Below are positions 63,083-64,000 of a stretch of 64,000 bases of DNA, one piece after another. Origin of the DNA: Limnobacter sp. SAORIC-580 (GTDB lineage Bacteria; Pseudomonadota; Gammaproteobacteria; Burkholderiales; Burkholderiaceae_B); assembly GCF_013004065.1 (NCBI RefSeq), contig NZ_CP053084.1, forward strand, positions 1,116,001 to 1,180,000, read 5' to 3'. Each line of letters opens with the position of its first letter. Position 1 is the stretch's first letter. A program made the position numbers and the translations under genes. The notes beneath the pieces were generated by a model that was not told the DNA's origin, ran no database searches, and worked only from the letters and a program-made list of their open reading frames with translations.

Positions 63083-63891
63083 CTGAACCCCTGAACGACT
63101 TGAGTACACAACAAGCCCAAATGTTAGCACTCGATGCCTGGTTGAACACGCCAGCGGGCCGGTACTTCACAAGTCGTGAACAGGCGTGGATTGATTCTGT
63201 GGTACCCGACCTGTTTGGTTTCCGGGCCGTGCAATTGGGTACTCGGCTAGTGGATGGTCTGAAAGAAAGCCGCATTCCCCACAAGGCCTATGTGCAGCAG
63301 GGCTTGGTGGCCAGCAAACCCGATGGGGTGGAAATGATCACGCCCGATTGCTTTGCCGAGTTTGAAGAGCTGCCTTTCGAGAGCCAGTCGTTGGACATGA
63401 TTGTGCTGCCCCATGTGCTTGAATTCTCTGAGGATCCGCACCAGCTGTTGCGGGAAGTAGAGCGCGTGTTGATGCCGGAAGGGCGGGTGGTCATTACCGG
63501 TTTCAACCCGATGTCGCTGTGGGGCCTTCGCCATGCGGCCCTGAAACGCTGGGCACCCGTGTGGCCGGATGGTTGTGAGCCGATCCATTTAAGCCGCCTG
63601 AAGGACTGGTTGAAACTGTTGTCCTGTGAACCCGAGTTTGGCCGGTTTGGTTGCTACCGTTTTCCTGCATTCACTGAAAGTGGTTTAAGCCGGATGGGTT
63701 TCATGGAGCATGCGGGTGATCGCTGGTGGCCAGTGTGTGGCGCAGTCTATTTTGTATGTGCAGTCAAAAGAGTGCGCGGCATGCGCTTGATTGGCCCGGC
63801 TTTTAAAGACAAAAAAGTATCAGCACGCCAACTAAAACCTGTTGCCAATAAGGCGCTGAATAAAACACCTACAATAGGCGACCGTGGATAA
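63073..63891 (+). CDS. Class I SAM-dependent methyltransferase next to gloB
   Basis: A 272-aa Methyltransf_11-type protein. The central part shows ELPFESQSLDMIVLPHVLEFSEDPHQLLREVERVLMPEGRVVITGFN, the motif IV to post-motif part of class I methyltransferases. The usual N-terminal glycine loop is degenerate (VVPDLFGFRAVQLG), so SAM binding may be altered. The substrate is unknown. The order gloB, this gene, rnhA is common in proteobacteria, and its function is not established. A long basic tail follows about residue 240. Confidence 0.8.
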   Translation: MIPSEPLNDLSTQQAQMLALDAWLNTPAGRYFTSREQAWIDSVVPDLFGFRAVQLGTRLVDGLKESRIPHKAYVQQGLVASKPDGVEMITPDCFAEFEELPFESQSLDMIVLPHVLEFSEDPHQLLREVERVLMPEGRVVITGFNPMSLWGLRHAALKRWAPVWPDGCEPIHLSRLKDWLKLLSCEPEFGRFGCYRFPAFTESGLSRMGFMEHAGDRWWPVCGAVYFVCAVKRVRGMRLIGPAFKDKKVSARQLKPVANKALNKTPTIGDRG

Positions 63892-63909
63892 GGCCAACAG
63901 GATTGAATT

Positions 63910-64000
63910 GTGACTGAACAAAGAATTGCCAGCGTCGTGATGTATGCCGACGGGGCTTGCAAGGGCAACCCGGGGCCAGGCGGTTGGGGTGTGTACTTGC
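63910..64000 (+). CDS. rnhA: Ribonuclease HI, 3' end outside the window
   Basis: A GTG at 63910 opens a frame beginning [29 protein letters not shown], with the catalytic aspartate and the GNPGPGG signature of RNase HI. AGGA lies about 10 nt upstream. The remainder is off the end of the window. RNase HI removes RNA from RNA-DNA hybrids. Confidence 0.93.
   Translation, partial: MTEQRIASVVMYADGACKGNPGPGGWGVYL

Overview
The window looks like a chromosomal segment of a betaproteobacterium of the order Burkholderiales, with moderate GC and Limnobacter-like gene content. This assignment is inferred from gene content, gene order and protein character, not from a database search. Supporting signs are a complete isc operon in the order iscR-iscS-iscU-iscA-hscB-hscA-fdx-iscX, a metZ-type sulfhydrylase overlapping gltX, the gloB / methyltransferase / rnhA neighbourhood, a DUF2126 transglutaminase next to a circularly permuted ATP-grasp gene, and a small H-NS protein with a C-terminal WSGRGKRP-type motif.

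Layout. 1-9.1 kb: a cut-off ATP-grasp gene and its transglutaminase partner (minus), then a flavin-oxidase-like protein, a YghU-type glutathione transferase, a lipoprotein translationally coupled to a class D beta-lactamase, and a ClsC-like phospholipase D lipoprotein (plus). 9.1-14.6 kb: the isc operon on the minus strand, preceded by a strong promoter overlapping two IscR type 1 sites. 14.7-18.9 kb: low-molecular-weight tyrosine phosphatase, uvrB, an aspartate-type aminotransferase and tRNA-Asn. 19.0-32.6 kb: a defence island starting just downstream of the tRNA gene. 32.6-45.8 kb: a GFA-family protein, regulators, a sterol-desaturase-like hydroxylase, an SDR, an MpaB-like oxygenase, a glycosyltransferase-FkbM fusion, AidB, small motility-type proteins and a TetR/acyl-CoA dehydrogenase pair. 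45.9-53.6 kb: a repeat-rich surface-type protein, an outer-membrane protein, a divergent TauE/SafE exporter and persulfide dioxygenase, an isochorismatase-like hydrolase, H-NS, metZ and gltX. 53.7-64 kb: a Tat-exported DUF882 protein, a complete peptide-type ABC importer, MltD, GloB, a methyltransferase and the start of rnhA.

The most notable region is the island. A divergent GHKL (MutL/MORC-like) ATPase joined to a PD-(D/E)xK nuclease faces one long plus-strand operon: half-size HsdS - DinD - HsdM - HsdS - CD-NTase - SLATT membrane protein - HsdR - YgjP metallopeptidase - NucS-like nuclease with a probable PUA-like tail. The CD-NTase has an intact catalytic triad and a C-terminal AGS-C-like sensor region. 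It starts 10 nt inside hsdS behind a near-perfect Shine-Dalgarno sequence. A compact CBASS-like abortive-infection module therefore sits inside a type I restriction-modification operon, between the specificity and restriction genes. No integrase, transposase or second attachment site is visible.

Other linked functions: isc genes build Fe-S clusters under IscR feedback; the exporter and persulfide dioxygenase share a control region and suit sulfane-sulfur detoxification; SBP-DppB-DppC-DppDF forms a self-contained peptide uptake system next to murein-processing genes (DUF882, MltD).
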